Shown here piece after piece: positions 46,818-57,182 of a stretch of DNA of 62,524 nt (its first letter is position 1; every line of letters begins with the position of its first letter). Location of the stretch: NCBI GenBank assembly GCA_018333785.1, contig JAGXSU010000174.1, forward strand, positions 1 to 62,524, given 5' to 3'. The position numbers and the translations under genes were made by a program. The notes beneath the pieces were generated by a model. It saw only the letters and a program-made list of their open reading frames with translations, was not told the origin of the DNA and did not search any database. The DNA comes from Methylomicrobium sp. Lineage in GTDB: Bacteria; Pseudomonadota; Gammaproteobacteria; Methylococcales; Methylomonadaceae.

Positions 46818-48536
46818 TTAACAACCGGCCAGTTTCTTTTTAAGCCAGTCAACGAGGCCTTCCATCGGCACTTCGATACTGGCCTGATCGGTCCTGCCCT
46901 GATATTCGACATGTCCTGAATCCAGACCGCGATCGCCGATGACTATGCGATGCGGTATCCCTATCAGTTCCATATCCGAAAACATAAAGCCGGCTCTGAC
47001 TTTACGGTCGTCAAATAACACTTCGATACCTGCCGCCAGCAAATCTTTATACAAGGCTTCTGTTTTTTCGCGCAGACGTTCTGATTTATGCATGTTCATC
47101 GGACACAAGGCTACTTGAAACGGGGCTAAATTCACTGGCCAAATGATGCCTTTGTCATCGTGGTTTTGCTCAATGGCTGCCGCTACAATCCTTGAAATGC
47201 CGATGCCGTAGCAGCCCATGATCATGGTTTGATTTTTCCCTGCTTCGTTGATGATGGCTGCTTTCATCGCTTCGCTGTATTTGGTGCCTAATTGAAAAAT
47301 ATGGCCAACTTCAATGCCGCGCGCAATGGTTATTGATCCATGACCATCAGGGCTCAGGTCTCCTTCACAAATCATTCTCAAATCAGCGATCGTTTCAGGC
47401 ACCGGAAGATCTCTTTCCCAATTTACGCCTTGGTAATGCTTGTCATCCTGATTGGCGCCACAGATAAAATCAGACATCGCTATCACGCTGCTATCCGCAA
47501 TTATCTTCATATTCAGATTGATAGGACCAATTGACCCCGGATTGCAACCACAGGATTTGAGAATCTGTTCGTCTGTCGCCATTTCCATGGGACTTAATAC
47601 ACCCGTAATTTTTTGTGCTTTAACGGTATTTAGTTCGTGATCGCCTCTGATCAGCAACGCGAACAAAGTGTCTTCTTGATCACCTTTTACAATGAGTGTT
47701 TTAAGGCATTGTGATGCGGGTACATTGAAAAACCGACTGACTTCCTCAATGGTTTTGTGCTGCGGGGTATCAATTAATGCCAAGGCTTGAGAGGGCGGAT
47801 TTCTGGATTCAGTAGGTGCAAGCGCCTCTGCTTTTTCAACGTTTGCGGCATACTGACTTTCAGTTGAAAAGGCAATGGCGTCTTCGCCTGAGTCGGCTAA
47901 TACGTGAAACTCATGGGATACCGCGCCGCCAATGGATCCGGAATCGGCAATAACGGCTCTAAAGCCTAAGCCCAAACGGTTAAACAGATTGGTGTAGGCC
48001 TGATACATTTGATCATAAGTTTCCTGCAAAGAGGCTTCATCTAAATGAAACGAATAGGCATCTTTCATGATAAATTCGCGGGAACGCATCACCCCGAATC
48101 TCGGCCTGATTTCATCTCTGAACTTGGTTTGAATCTGGTAATAAGTAATGGGTAATTGCTTGTAACTTTTTAATTCATTGCGGGCCAGATCGGTAATGAT
48201 TTCTTCATGCGTGGGTCCCAGGCAGAAATCCCGTTTGTGGCGATCTTTAAGTCTGGCCAATTCGGGGCCGTATTTTTCCCAGCGTCCGGTTTCCTGCCAC
48301 AATTCGGCCGGTTGCAGGGCCGGCATCAAAACTTCAAGCGCCCCGGCTTTTTCCATTTCCTCGCGGGTATATTGCTCGACTTTGCGCATCACGCGCAGTC
48401 CCAACGGTAACCAGGAGTACAGGCCAGCAGCTAATTTACGGATCAGGCCCGCTCTGATCATCAGTTTATGACTGACTATTTCTGCATCGGCAGGTGTTTC
48501 TTTTACAGTGTTCAGTGGAAATTGTGATGTACGCAT
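46818..48536 (-). CDS. proS: Prolyl-tRNA synthetase
   Basis: Class II synthetase that charges tRNA-Pro. At 572 residues it is the bacterial type with an editing insertion. It has the N-terminal [15 protein letters not shown]-like start (residues about 30-45), motif 2 in [20 protein letters not shown], an INS/YbaK-like editing domain at about 225-405, motif 3 [13 protein letters not shown] and a C-terminal anticodon-binding domain. The sequence is intact. It stands alone in orientation between the exosortase block and a histidine kinase gene. Confidence 0.97.
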   Translation of the reverse strand: MRTSQFPLNTVKETPADAEIVSHKLMIRAGLIRKLAAGLYSWLPLGLRVMRKVEQYTREEMEKAGALEVLMPALQPAELWQETGRWEKYGPELARLKDRHKRDFCLGPTHEEIITDLARNELKSYKQLPITYYQIQTKFRDEIRPRFGVMRSREFIMKDAYSFHLDEASLQETYDQMYQAYTNLFNRLGLGFRAVIADSGSIGGAVSHEFHVLADSGEDAIAFSTESQYAANVEKAEALAPTESRNPPSQALALIDTPQHKTIEEVSRFFNVPASQCLKTLIVKGDQEDTLFALLIRGDHELNTVKAQKITGVLSPMEMATDEQILKSCGCNPGSIGPINLNMKIIADSSVIAMSDFICGANQDDKHYQGVNWERDLPVPETIADLRMICEGDLSPDGHGSITIARGIEVGHIFQLGTKYSEAMKAAIINEAGKNQTMIMGCYGIGISRIVAAAIEQNHDDKGIIWPVNLAPFQVALCPMNMHKSERLREKTEALYKDLLAAGIEVLFDDRKVRAGFMFSDMELIGIPHRIVIGDRGLDSGHVEYQGRTDQASIEVPMEGLVDWLKKKLAGC

Positions 48537-48626
48537 CTCGTTGAGGGATTTTTAATAAAAAAAACACATTTTATAGAGTTATAACCCGATAAGTCATCCT
48601 GCTTTTACTGAAAAGCCAATTCGAGC

Positions 48627-50816
48627 TTAGTTCCAAGCTGTTGCTTGATTCTCAATAGGGAGCGTAACCGTAAAAATACTGCCGGTTCCCAACTCACTTT
48701 GAACAGAGATGCGTCCATTCATGATTTTCAGTAGTTCCTTGGTAATAGTCAGTCCTATCCCTATGCCTTCTTGAGTTGCGTCATGATTGTTCAATTGGAT
48801 AAATGGTTCAAAGATTCTATCCATATCTTCCTGCGCAATGCCATAGCCGGTATCGGCTACGGTCAGATAAAGTTCGTTTTCCGAGGCATCCACAATAAAT
48901 TGGATCTGACCGTTTTCAGTGTATTTAAAGGCATTATTGAGCAAATTACATAAGATTTGACGGATACGTTTTTCATCACCTTGGAGTTTGGCGGGTGCAT
49001 TATTAATTGATGTGATTAATTTTAGATCTTGTTTCCCCGCAATAAGTTGATATATCGCATTGATATCATTAATAAAGGCCGTAAAGTCAAAAAGTCCGTT
49101 AACAACCTTGGTGTTATTGGTTTCGATTGCGGTAAAATCAAGTATATCGTTGATTAAACCGAGCAAATCCTGACTGCATTGCCTGATGATGTTGACATGT
49201 TGTTTTTCGTTATCGCCCAGGTCCAAATTGTTCTGAAGCAGTTGGGTAAAGCCCATGATACCGTTTAAAGGCGTCCGCAATTCATGGCTAATTTTTGCGA
49301 GAAAATGATTTTTTGCAGTATTCGCATTTTCTGCGGTATTTTTGGCTTTCAATAAGTCACGGGTTCTTTCATACACAATGCTCTCTGTGATGGCATGACG
49401 TCCGGTTAGCGCCAGTAATCCCACGCCCATAACGCTGATAAAAATCAAACCGCACGTAAGATACCACCATAACGACCAATGGTATTGGGCATGGATATGG
49501 CTTTTGTCATGAAAAAAATTGACCAGCCAACGTTGATCAGCCAGCTTGAATTCTTGCTGAATTTGCCGGTCAATTGACTGATTTTTTGCCAGTGCATGAA
49601 CATTGATGACCCCTGATTTTTTATCAAGTACATCAATGCTGATCTGTATCCCTTCCGTCGTTAATCCGATAAAAGCCGAATCCAACAATTCTGGAAGCAT
49701 AAACATCGATAGCGCTACACCGGTCAGTGCCTTTTTATTCGTGTTTGAATTTTTATTGACAGGGGTCAGCATAATCACCTGTTCATTGTTAAATTTAATA
49801 AATACGACCGAGTTTTTGGCTGATTCGAATGGGCTGAAAAGCTTAAAGTATGAGTTCGGGTCATTAATTACGGTGGAAAGTAAATTACGGCTACTTTCCG
49901 GTTCAACTAATTGGGGAATCAGATTTTTAATTTCCGATCCTTGCGAAGTTATTGAAAATAATGCCAAGGATTTAAGTTCAGGGTACTGTTGAAAAAAAGA
50001 GTGCGTAATAAATGAAAAATCGGCTTGATCAAATGATGAAGTGCCTACTGTAAACAAGTTTCGCATTCCGTAAACAATTTGCAGATGATTGTTAAGGCGT
50101 TCATTAATCAATTTGACTAACGAAAGGGTTTGACTCTCAAATTCTTTTGCATGCCTTCGGTTTTCATCTTGCTGTATAAAAAGAAAACTGCCCGCAACAA
50201 GAAGAAAGCTGAGCAATAAGGGCGTGCCAACAGTATTAAAACGGGCTCGCCAAATTGAGTGAGATTTGGCAAATAAAATAAGGGCAAGCGGGGCAAAAAC
50301 CAGGACGCCTATGGTGTCGCCTACCCACCAGCTAAACCAGTTAAACGGAATATCTGCCGGAAAGATAACCTTCATGCTGACCATTAATGAAATACCTAAG
50401 GTTGCCGGAATCAGGCAACTGACGGGTCCTCCCAACGTAAAAAATAAAACAATCTTTTTGGTTTCGAGTAATGGGTTGGGTAAGCCAATAAAGTGCTTGA
50501 TTAACCGGTAACCTGAGTAGGCGCAGGCAGTTGCGCCTATCCCTGTGCCTGTGTAAATCAGACAGGCATTTGGGGTGAAACCAAACGCCCAGGCGCTTAT
50601 AGAAAAATTACCTAGAAAAATGCCTGGCAGCACGCGAGGTCCTTTTAGTACTATCGCCGCCAAAGCGATGCCTGCAGGGGGCCAAACAGCGCCGGCATTG
50701 CTGGGAGGGACTGCTAATTCAAGGCCAATTAAACCCAGAAGGAAATAAGCGCACATTACGAAGATGATTAAAACACTGGTATGGAAGAGATCCACCGGAT
50801 TAAATCGTGACGTCAT
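48627..50816 (-). CDS. MASE1-CHASE sensor histidine kinase
   Basis: A 729-residue hybrid-type sensor without a receiver domain. Order: an N-terminal polytopic MASE1-like membrane domain (about residues 15-215), a periplasmic CHASE-like domain (QIVYGMRNLF, FFQQYPELKSLALF), a last membrane helix near 450, a HisKA segment with phospho-acceptor His in AKISHELRTPLNG and a HATPase domain (NNAFKYTENG, ADTGYGIAQEDMDRIFEPF, GIGIGLTITK). No response regulator lies beside it, so it is an orphan kinase. The ligand is unknown. Confidence 0.88.
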   Translation of the reverse strand: MTSRFNPVDLFHTSVLIIFVMCAYFLLGLIGLELAVPPSNAGAVWPPAGIALAAIVLKGPRVLPGIFLGNFSISAWAFGFTPNACLIYTGTGIGATACAYSGYRLIKHFIGLPNPLLETKKIVLFFTLGGPVSCLIPATLGISLMVSMKVIFPADIPFNWFSWWVGDTIGVLVFAPLALILFAKSHSIWRARFNTVGTPLLLSFLLVAGSFLFIQQDENRRHAKEFESQTLSLVKLINERLNNHLQIVYGMRNLFTVGTSSFDQADFSFITHSFFQQYPELKSLALFSITSQGSEIKNLIPQLVEPESSRNLLSTVINDPNSYFKLFSPFESAKNSVVFIKFNNEQVIMLTPVNKNSNTNKKALTGVALSMFMLPELLDSAFIGLTTEGIQISIDVLDKKSGVINVHALAKNQSIDRQIQQEFKLADQRWLVNFFHDKSHIHAQYHWSLWWYLTCGLIFISVMGVGLLALTGRHAITESIVYERTRDLLKAKNTAENANTAKNHFLAKISHELRTPLNGIMGFTQLLQNNLDLGDNEKQHVNIIRQCSQDLLGLINDILDFTAIETNNTKVVNGLFDFTAFINDINAIYQLIAGKQDLKLITSINNAPAKLQGDEKRIRQILCNLLNNAFKYTENGQIQFIVDASENELYLTVADTGYGIAQEDMDRIFEPFIQLNNHDATQEGIGIGLTITKELLKIMNGRISVQSELGTGSIFTVTLPIENQATAWN

Positions 50817-51088
50817 AATGAATTGAGTAAGGTATGAAAAATCCTGATTTTGCTTGACTTAATGTCAGGCGGATACTGCGTTGATAATCAATTTTAATAT
50901 TCTACACTCAAAACTTAGCAATCTTTTGAATACATGTTAACGTCATAGGTAAAGATAGCCGTTCAGGTCATTGGTTAACATTCATTTTTATGTTTATGAC
51001 CTGAGCCTACATTTTGGCAATACCTGATTTGAATCCTTTTTCAGGAAGCTATTTTGACCCCATTCTTAAAGTTTTAAATACCAAAACA

Positions 51089-52417
51089 ATGAATCAAAAA
51101 ACTCATTATTTTGGACTCTTTGCGGAGTCCACTTTGATCAACTGGCATCAAAAGGACTTTGTTAAGTGGTTGCTTTCATTAAGATTCCTTATTTTTCGAT
51201 CCGTCAAAGGGTTTGTTGCCGACTTTTGTCCTTTACACGCTTCAGCGCTCACGTTGTACAGCCTATTATCGATTGTGCCCGTTTTTGCTTTATTGTTTGG
51301 AGTTGCCAAAGGTTTTGGCTATGAAATTCATCTAAAACAACGCTTGCTTGAACAGGTGCCTAATCAGGAAACAATGCTTTTGCAAGTTTTAGCCTTCGCC
51401 GAAAATATATTGGCAGAAACCAAAGGAGGGCTCATTGCCGGGATAGGCATTGTTGTTCTAGTTTGGTCCGGCGTAAAAGTAATGAGCAATATTGAGGATG
51501 CTTTTAATGCCATTTGGAAATTGAAACAATCCAGGCCGCTGCAAAAAAAGTTGACTGACTATATTTCGTTCATGTTTTTGGCCCCGGTATTGGCTCTTTC
51601 GGCTAGCAGCATGACCGTTTTTGTAAAAACACATATTTTGGAATGGCTTGCAACTTATTACTTGCCTGAGTTGGGCGTTGCGATGATTACCTGGATTTTC
51701 GGTCTGTCGCCTTTGGTCATCATGTTTATTTTGTTCACCAGCCTATACCTCTTTATACCGAACCAAAAAGTTGCTTTAAAGTCCGCCATGCTGGGCGGCA
51801 TTCTTGCCAGTTTGCTTTACCAGATTTTGCAATGGAGTTATTTGTCATTACAAATCGGCGTGTCGGGCTACAATGCAATTTATGGCAGTTTTGCGGCATT
51901 ACCCTTGTTTCTCGTCTGGTTACAAGCAGGCTGGATGATTGTATTGTTTGGCTGTGAAGTCGTTTTTTTCCATCAGAATCCAGATGATGAACAGTTAACA
52001 AGCGGCTCATTAAGTGTCAATCTGGAAAAAGCAATTGCCTTAGAAATAACCCGGCTCATTTTGTTAGCCTTTATTGAGCGAAAACCGCCTTATTCGATTG
52101 ATCAGCTTGCTGAAGCATTAAAAATTCCTCCCAGCATTACTAAAGCGTTGCTGACCAAGTTGATCGATGCACGATTGATTGTTGAGCTAAAAACCGAAAT
52201 GGGGCGCGCCGCTGTTTTTCAACCCGGCCTGGAAAGCGCTCAGCTTACGGTTGCTCATGTTCTGGAAGGGATTGACAGCCAGGGCGTCAATGAATTGCCG
52301 GAAATGAAGCATGTTGAGGGCGCAATGCAGTTTATCAGGCAAGTACAGCAACAATTCAGTCAAAATACCCAACAGATCCTGGTTAGAGATTGGCAAAATC
52401 ATGATCAAGAAAAGTAA
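51089..52417 (+). CDS. YihY-family inner membrane protein with C-terminal winged-helix-like domain
   Basis: A polytopic YihY/UPF0761 protein (formerly annotated RNase BN, which is now known to be a different gene). From the ATG at 51089 it has 442 residues; a TTG at 51014 would add 25 poorly conserved residues. Family features include LHASALTLYSLLSIVPVFAL, a GLIAGIGIVVLVWSGVKV helix, FNAIWKL and SGYNAIYGSFAALPLFLVWL. Residues after about 325 look like a winged-helix module (DQLAEALKIPPSITKALLTK). A PilZ gene follows after 84 bases. The function of the family is unknown. Confidence 0.85.
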   Translation: MNQKTHYFGLFAESTLINWHQKDFVKWLLSLRFLIFRSVKGFVADFCPLHASALTLYSLLSIVPVFALLFGVAKGFGYEIHLKQRLLEQVPNQETMLLQVLAFAENILAETKGGLIAGIGIVVLVWSGVKVMSNIEDAFNAIWKLKQSRPLQKKLTDYISFMFLAPVLALSASSMTVFVKTHILEWLATYYLPELGVAMITWIFGLSPLVIMFILFTSLYLFIPNQKVALKSAMLGGILASLLYQILQWSYLSLQIGVSGYNAIYGSFAALPLFLVWLQAGWMIVLFGCEVVFFHQNPDDEQLTSGSLSVNLEKAIALEITRLILLAFIERKPPYSIDQLAEALKIPPSITKALLTKLIDARLIVELKTEMGRAAVFQPGLESAQLTVAHVLEGIDSQGVNELPEMKHVEGAMQFIRQVQQQFSQNTQQILVRDWQNHDQEK

Positions 52418-52501
52418 ATTTCATGACATCCTGACTATTTACCAACTATTATTGAGGAAGTTTTGGCGTCAACTATTTTTTCTTTATAGATATAAGACTT
52501 T

Positions 52502-52768
52502 ATGACAAATGATACCAACAGAAGGAGGCATGCCAGGTTAGTCCACCGGGCAGTGGTCAAGGTGACTTATTCCTCCGGCAATTCCGTACAACTTAAAATG
52601 AATGATTTTTCAGAAAGTGGTTTGTTTATTTTTTGTCCAACTGAATTGCCTCAGATGGGTGAATTAATGAGTGTTCAAACACTGGAACTGGATGACGCGC
52701 CAGTATTGAAAACCAAAGTCGTCAGGTTAATACCCGGCAAAGGCTTTGCTCTTGAATTTATTCTTTAA
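52502..52768 (+). CDS. PilZ-domain protein
   Basis: An 88-residue single PilZ domain. The two c-di-GMP-binding elements are present: an N-terminal RRRHARLVHR basic segment and NDFSESG matching the (D/N)xSxxG motif. As a stand-alone PilZ it may relay cyclic di-GMP to motility or exopolysaccharide control, which fits the glycan-rich surroundings, though no target is identified. It lies downstream of the YihY-type gene and converges on the symporter gene. Confidence 0.85.
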   Translation: MTNDTNRRRHARLVHRAVVKVTYSSGNSVQLKMNDFSESGLFIFCPTELPQMGELMSVQTLELDDAPVLKTKVVRLIPGKGFALEFIL

Positions 52769-52776
52769 GATGAAGA

Positions 52777-54045
52777 TCATTCGGAATTTATGTCCATTGT
52801 TTGATAAATCTTTTTATCCAGGGTTTTCTCACTACCTGAAACGATACAGGTAACCACGGCATCGCCGTTGACGTTGACAACGGTCCTCATCATATCCAGA
52901 AACCGGTCTATGCCTATGATCAGGCCAATTCCTTCAACAGGCAGGCCGACCTGATTCAATACCATGGCGAGCATGATCAATCCGACACCGGGCACTCCGG
53001 CAGTGCCAATCGAGGCGAGTAAAGACATGCCGATTACCGTTACATACTGTTCTAAAGTCAGCGGAATGTGATAAACATTGGCAATAAAAACAGTGGCGAC
53101 ACCCTGCATGATTGCAGTTCCATCCATGTTAAACGTAGCCCCTAGTGGGATGGTAAACGATGCCGTGCCGGTATGAACCCCCAGTTTTTTTTCTACGGTT
53201 CGCAAGGTAACCGGCAGGGTAGCGTTGGAACTGGCGGTGCTGAATGCAAAAAGATAAACAGGGCGCATTTTCCTCAAAAAAACCCAGGGACTCAGTCGCG
53301 TATTGACATACAGCAGCAGATTCAGCGTGACGATGGAATGCAGGAGCAAACACGCAATCACGGTGAGCGCATAGCCGAGCATCGGCATGATGAGGGTCAA
53401 GCCCTGTTCTGAAAATGTTTTGGCCATCAGGCAAAACACACCCAACGGCGCGAAACGCATGACTAGCGTTACCAGTGACATCATCACCTCGTTGACCATT
53501 GACACATAACCGGCCAATTTTTTACCGGTCTCTCCGGTCTTTAACATGGCAATGCCGAAGAACAGAGCAAAACAGATGATTTGCAGCATTTCGCCCTCAG
53601 CAAATGCCTTAACCGGATTCCCGGGTACCAGATTAATCAATACTTCATTCAGAGACGGGGCAGAAGGTGGAGTAAAAGACGTATGATTGATGACGGTCTC
53701 AAAGTTCTGCCCGGGTGACACTATCGCTGCAATCATCAGCGCTATCGAAACGGCCAATGCCGTAGTCAGCAAATACCAAAAAATGGTTTTACAACCTATT
53801 CTTCCAACGGCACCGGCATCCCCGATGGCATTTACGCCCTCAATCAGCGAAAAAGTGACCAGCGGCACCACCAGCATTTTTAATGCATTGATAAATAGCG
53901 CCCCCGAAACATAAAAAACGCCGTTAACCACATAGGTAGCGACAAAAGAGTTATTGATTGCAAAGTTATTGATCAGTGATCCGATAAGCAGACCCATTCC
54001 CATACCGATCAGGATTTGTGTGGTGAGCGGAAGCGGTCGTTTCAT
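52777..54045 (-). CDS. Dicarboxylate/amino acid:cation symporter (DAACS family)
   Basis: A 422-residue inner-membrane transporter of the GltP/DctA/SLC1 family. It has about eight helices and two re-entrant hairpins, with the serine-rich motif STASSNATLPVT, GATFNMDGTAIMQG (NMDGT motif) and IVSGSEKT near the C-terminus. It probably takes up glutamate, aspartate or C4-dicarboxylates using Na+ or H+. The substrate cannot be fixed from sequence. Upstream of its start lies an inverted family B repeat. Confidence 0.92.
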   Translation of the reverse strand: MKRPLPLTTQILIGMGMGLLIGSLINNFAINNSFVATYVVNGVFYVSGALFINALKMLVVPLVTFSLIEGVNAIGDAGAVGRIGCKTIFWYLLTTALAVSIALMIAAIVSPGQNFETVINHTSFTPPSAPSLNEVLINLVPGNPVKAFAEGEMLQIICFALFFGIAMLKTGETGKKLAGYVSMVNEVMMSLVTLVMRFAPLGVFCLMAKTFSEQGLTLIMPMLGYALTVIACLLLHSIVTLNLLLYVNTRLSPWVFLRKMRPVYLFAFSTASSNATLPVTLRTVEKKLGVHTGTASFTIPLGATFNMDGTAIMQGVATVFIANVYHIPLTLEQYVTVIGMSLLASIGTAGVPGVGLIMLAMVLNQVGLPVEGIGLIIGIDRFLDMMRTVVNVNGDAVVTCIVSGSEKTLDKKIYQTMDINSE

Positions 54046-54073
54046 GGTTTAGCCTTAAGAGTGAACGAGCTGC

Positions 54074-54268
54074 AATTATGCATGGGCTGCAGGAATTATT
54101 GATAGAGTTTGCGTAAACGGTGCCAAACCCATTTCATAAAGCACTGTTCGCCGTAGGCAGAAGCAACATCCCGGCAGGGATTGCCGGGATAACGGCAACT
54201 ATTAATGCAAACACAGCTCCCAAACAAGCCTGTCCAACTCTATAAAAACTGGGAAACTTCAGTTTAGT
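54074..54268. repeat. Family B repeat, copy 2 (inverted relative to copy 1)
   Basis: On the complement it reads like copy 1: ACTGAAGTTTCCCAGTTTTT at its left end, then TTTGCATTAATAGTTGCCGT, a CCCGGCAATCCCTGCCGGG palindrome, and the AGGCTGCAGGAATTAT segment (plus strand near 54090) that matches copy 1's right end. It lacks about 90 bp of interior found in copy 1. It fills the gap upstream of the symporter gene. Confidence 0.7.
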
Positions 54269-54295
54269 TATTCTTGTTTTGCCGAGTAATAACAA

Positions 54296-54452
54296 GACCT
54301 GATTAGCAAGATGTTTTCAGCTCAATCCATAAGCCCGTCATGCCCGTCTGGAAACGGGCATCCAGTGCCAAGGAAGGTAAGCTTCGAGCTATCCATGTAA
54401 CCTGGATTCGCTTGCGCGGTCTCACGGCTCCGGCAATCCATGCCGGAATGAC
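54296..54452. repeat. Family A repeat, copy 2 (right end lost)
   Basis: Starts CCTGATTAGCAAGATGTTTT, continues with CATCCAGTGCC and AAGCTTCGAGCTATCCATG, matching copy 1 at 18099, then a divergent spacer and TCCGGCAATCCATGCCGGA. It runs to within a few bases of the mfnB stop codon; the right terminal inverted repeat is absent. Confidence 0.7.
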
Positions 54453-54456
54453 ATGC

Positions 54457-55137
54457 TCATTGCTTTTTAATAAGTGAACTAATCGTCTTTATTGCGGATT
54501 CATCCAGTTCTGCGGTTCTTTTCTGCTGAGAACATAGCGCGCCGCGAAAACCTAAATAATCGGGTTTTAATGACTTTAATGCAGGAATATCGGCAATTCG
54601 CAGTGAGCCCGCCAACCCGCATATAAGATGATTGGCGGAGGCTTGTTCGACAAAGTTTTGAATGTTATTTTGCGGCATCATATCGGTTAGTGAGCCTTTC
54701 TGTTTGTCCATCGTATCCAGCATCACACCACGAAATCGGGCCGACTTGATTTTGCTTAAGGTATTGAGTTCGGGCTGTGTATCAGCAAATAAAACCGCAA
54801 TCATGCTGATGCCGGCATTGCCTAGATCCTCTAGCGCATCCAGTGTTCCGTTCCAGTCGCCACCTGGAAAAAATCCGATTTTAATGAAGTCGACGCCCGT
54901 TTCAGCTTTGGAAAGAACGGCGGAAAGAATAGTCTGTGGGTGCATGGGCAAATCGCCGATGGTCGCACTGATACGGCGTTGACCGTTGATGGCTTTGACT
55001 ATCGTTTTTATGCTTTCTATCTGAAGGTCGCCAAGTGCGCCTTGGGCCGGATCTTTGAGGTCAATGATATCAACATCGTACTGAAGCACCTGCAATGCCT
55101 CTTGCAGGTTGGTGACACTGGCTAACATTCCTGTCAT
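54457..55137 (-). CDS. mfnB: (5-formylfuran-3-yl)methyl phosphate synthase
   Basis: A 226-residue DUF556/MfnB-type TIM-barrel enzyme that converts glyceraldehyde-3-phosphate to the furan precursor of methanofuran-type cofactors. The N-terminal ASVTNLQEALQVL and the Lys28-containing IIDLKDPAQGALG segment, plus VDFIKIGFFPGGDW, are hallmark stretches. Methanofuran-type cofactors support formaldehyde oxidation in methylotrophs, which is the main metabolic clue in this window. Its start overlaps the DUF447-type gene by four bases. Confidence 0.92.
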   Translation of the reverse strand: MTGMLASVTNLQEALQVLQYDVDIIDLKDPAQGALGDLQIESIKTIVKAINGQRRISATIGDLPMHPQTILSAVLSKAETGVDFIKIGFFPGGDWNGTLDALEDLGNAGISMIAVLFADTQPELNTLSKIKSARFRGVMLDTMDKQKGSLTDMMPQNNIQNFVEQASANHLICGLAGSLRIADIPALKSLKPDYLGFRGALCSQQKRTAELDESAIKTISSLIKKQ

Positions 55138-55697
55138 GGTTTACTCTCTTGCTGATATTGTGTGACGGCCTCCATCAGCCATTGCCATGCTTCTAATTCA
55201 ATCGGTCCTGCCGTTTTTTCAAGTCCTATGCGTAAATAATCGAGTTCACTTTCAATTTTTTGAGGTGTCAATCTATCGAGCCGACTGACCAGTATTGCGG
55301 CTTCCAGAACGGCGTATTGTGCTCGGTTGAATCCTGTAAACGGTCTGTGATTGACAGTATGCACGGTCTGACAGAATAATTTCGGACGAACGGGGTCATC
55401 TTCCACGCGCAGTAACTTAACTTCGGAGTGGGCAAGGGTGTTTTCCAAAACGTGCCCTGTGACTTTTTCCGCCATTTTTAAGGGCCAATTGCGGCGTCCG
55501 GTTAAACAGCCTGCAAATATGCGCACATCATCACTGAAGTTGATGATGGCTGTTTGTGTTGACAGCAAATTCGTCAAGGTTGTAGACGGGCGAAAAGGCA
55601 AAATAATGAACAGATCATCCTGTTTATGGATACCCATAGGCGCGATATGGACTTCGCCTGAGCTGTTTTGAGTCGTGACGATGGTTTCAAAAATCAT
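55134..55697 (-). CDS. DUF447-family protein (flavin-reductase-like fold)
   Basis: A 187-residue protein matching the archaeal/methylotroph DUF447 pattern: IFETIVTTQNSSGEVHIAPMG at the N-terminus (an FMN-binding split-barrel-like start), NFSDDVRIFAGC, and a C-terminal AVLEAAILVSRL helix. Members co-occur with tetrahydromethanopterin/methanofuran genes in methylotrophs. The exact reaction is not established to my knowledge. It is coupled to mfnB by a four-base overlap. Confidence 0.85.
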   Translation of the reverse strand: MIFETIVTTQNSSGEVHIAPMGIHKQDDLFIILPFRPSTTLTNLLSTQTAIINFSDDVRIFAGCLTGRRNWPLKMAEKVTGHVLENTLAHSEVKLLRVEDDPVRPKLFCQTVHTVNHRPFTGFNRAQYAVLEAAILVSRLDRLTPQKIESELDYLRIGLEKTAGPIELEAWQWLMEAVTQYQQESKP

Positions 55698-55796
55698 AGT
55701 TCGGGGTAAGGACTGTCGTTAGCCATCAAAACGTTAAGCGTTGTGATGTTTGGAAGAAAGTAATCAAGTAGGGCTTAACCTGACACGTTTTAAGCT

Positions 55797-57182
55797 TTAT
55801 TTTTGTAATGTGGAACCTGCCGGTTTAAATTGATGTAAGTCAACGGTGTTTTCATTTAGATCGACAGCACACCCCCATTGTAACGGTTCATCTTGAGTAA
55901 AGCGCTTGCCGAGTTGCCAGGCTATTTGCGCACGGGCTAATTCCACGCCCAGATAAAAGGCATGGCCGCCATCGCTGGCTACATCAAGCTTGGGATATAA
56001 ATCAAACGGGTCTTGCGCGGTATGGATGCCATCGCGGTTAAAAATATGGATACCGTCCGGGCTGGTTTGAATTCTGAAGCTGGGGTCCTTTATTTGCTCG
56101 GCTAATTCTTTGATCTCATCCGCCGAATAGGGAAAAGGCGCAGTTTCATGCAGCGCCATTAAGCCATTATCAATATGTTTGGGTAGCCTGTCCTGTTGTT
56201 TGGCGGCATACATGATGCGTCTCGCGAGATCCGCTTCTTTAATCGCTCTGCAGGCATGTTTGCTCACTTCGGTCGTTAATATATGGTTAATATCGAGTTC
56301 TGAACAAATACCCAGTAACAGTGCATTCATGCCCAGGGTGTCGGCATGCGTCAGCTCGGTAATATTGCCAACGCCCAACATCATTTCAATGCCGGGATAA
56401 CGCTTTCTGACTGCATGATAGCGAACGAGCGAAGCAGTAAATCCAAAATGGATAGGGTCCAGAATCGGATCGACTATAAAGGTCTGGTTGTTTCCTTGCA
56501 GTGTTTCAATCGAACGGTATAAAGACTCGAGGTCTTCATGTGTCTCGGGGATAATGACAGGTACGGCATCGACTTCGCCGGCAATCCACAAACTGCTTTC
56601 GTGCAGGCTCAGCAAATAATGGGCTCCGGCTTTACCCCCCCTAAGCAGATCTTCGGATGTTAAAGAATCGATGCTGACCAGAAATCCGGCCTGTTTTAGC
56701 GCCTGTATGGCCTCCTCCATATGTGGAAATGGCGTGCCCGGCAAGCAGCCGATATCGATGACATCAGCACCGTTATCTCGGTAATAAGACGCTCGCTGTA
56801 AAATGGTTTCTATGCTGACGAAGGGCGCATCGACAATTTCGGCAAACACTTTGACCGTGTACTGGCTGATATCGATTTGATGTGCTGCCTTGCCAAAATA
56901 TTGGGGCAGATCCTTTAATTCATCTGGCCCACGTTCTACCGGCAGACTTAAGTCCGTGGACAGTTTGTCTATATCTCCCCGGCAACGTCCGGGAAGGATG
57001 ATACGATCCGCATTAAACGTATCGGTCAACCGTCTGGCAATCATATCCGTGGTCATTAGCGCCGCGACCTTGATGCCCAACTGATGCACTGTATAGGTAA
57101 AATCCGGCTGCATTTGCTCCAGAATGCGGTGCAATTGCTTTTCTGCCAGCTTTCCGGTTAAGAAGAGAATATGCTCGCTCAT
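55797..57182 (-). CDS. Dihydropteroate-synthase-like protein of the tetrahydromethanopterin cluster
   Basis: A 461-residue protein with an N-terminal Rossmann-like region (residues about 1-120, LFLTGKLAEKQL, IILPGRCRGD) and a TIM-barrel DHPS-like centre (NGADVIDIGCLPGTPFPH, FLVSIDSLTSEDL, FIVDPILDPIHFG). A C-terminal domain (DPFDLYPKLDVASDGGHAFY, QWGCAVDLNEN) completes it. This is the DHPS-related family seen in methanogens and H4MPT-using methylotrophs, and it may form the pterin-arylamine bond of methanopterin. It overlaps the flavoprotein gene upstream by four bases. Confidence 0.88.
   Translation of the reverse strand: MSEHILFLTGKLAEKQLHRILEQMQPDFTYTVHQLGIKVAALMTTDMIARRLTDTFNADRIILPGRCRGDIDKLSTDLSLPVERGPDELKDLPQYFGKAAHQIDISQYTVKVFAEIVDAPFVSIETILQRASYYRDNGADVIDIGCLPGTPFPHMEEAIQALKQAGFLVSIDSLTSEDLLRGGKAGAHYLLSLHESSLWIAGEVDAVPVIIPETHEDLESLYRSIETLQGNNQTFIVDPILDPIHFGFTASLVRYHAVRKRYPGIEMMLGVGNITELTHADTLGMNALLLGICSELDINHILTTEVSKHACRAIKEADLARRIMYAAKQQDRLPKHIDNGLMALHETAPFPYSADEIKELAEQIKDPSFRIQTSPDGIHIFNRDGIHTAQDPFDLYPKLDVASDGGHAFYLGVELARAQIAWQLGKRFTQDEPLQWGCAVDLNENTVDLHQFKPAGSTLQK

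Noticed and set aside
51014-51088. TTG start adding 25 residues to the YihY-type protein
   Set aside because: The extra residues lack family features; the ATG at 51089 is preferred, although neither start has a clear ribosome site.
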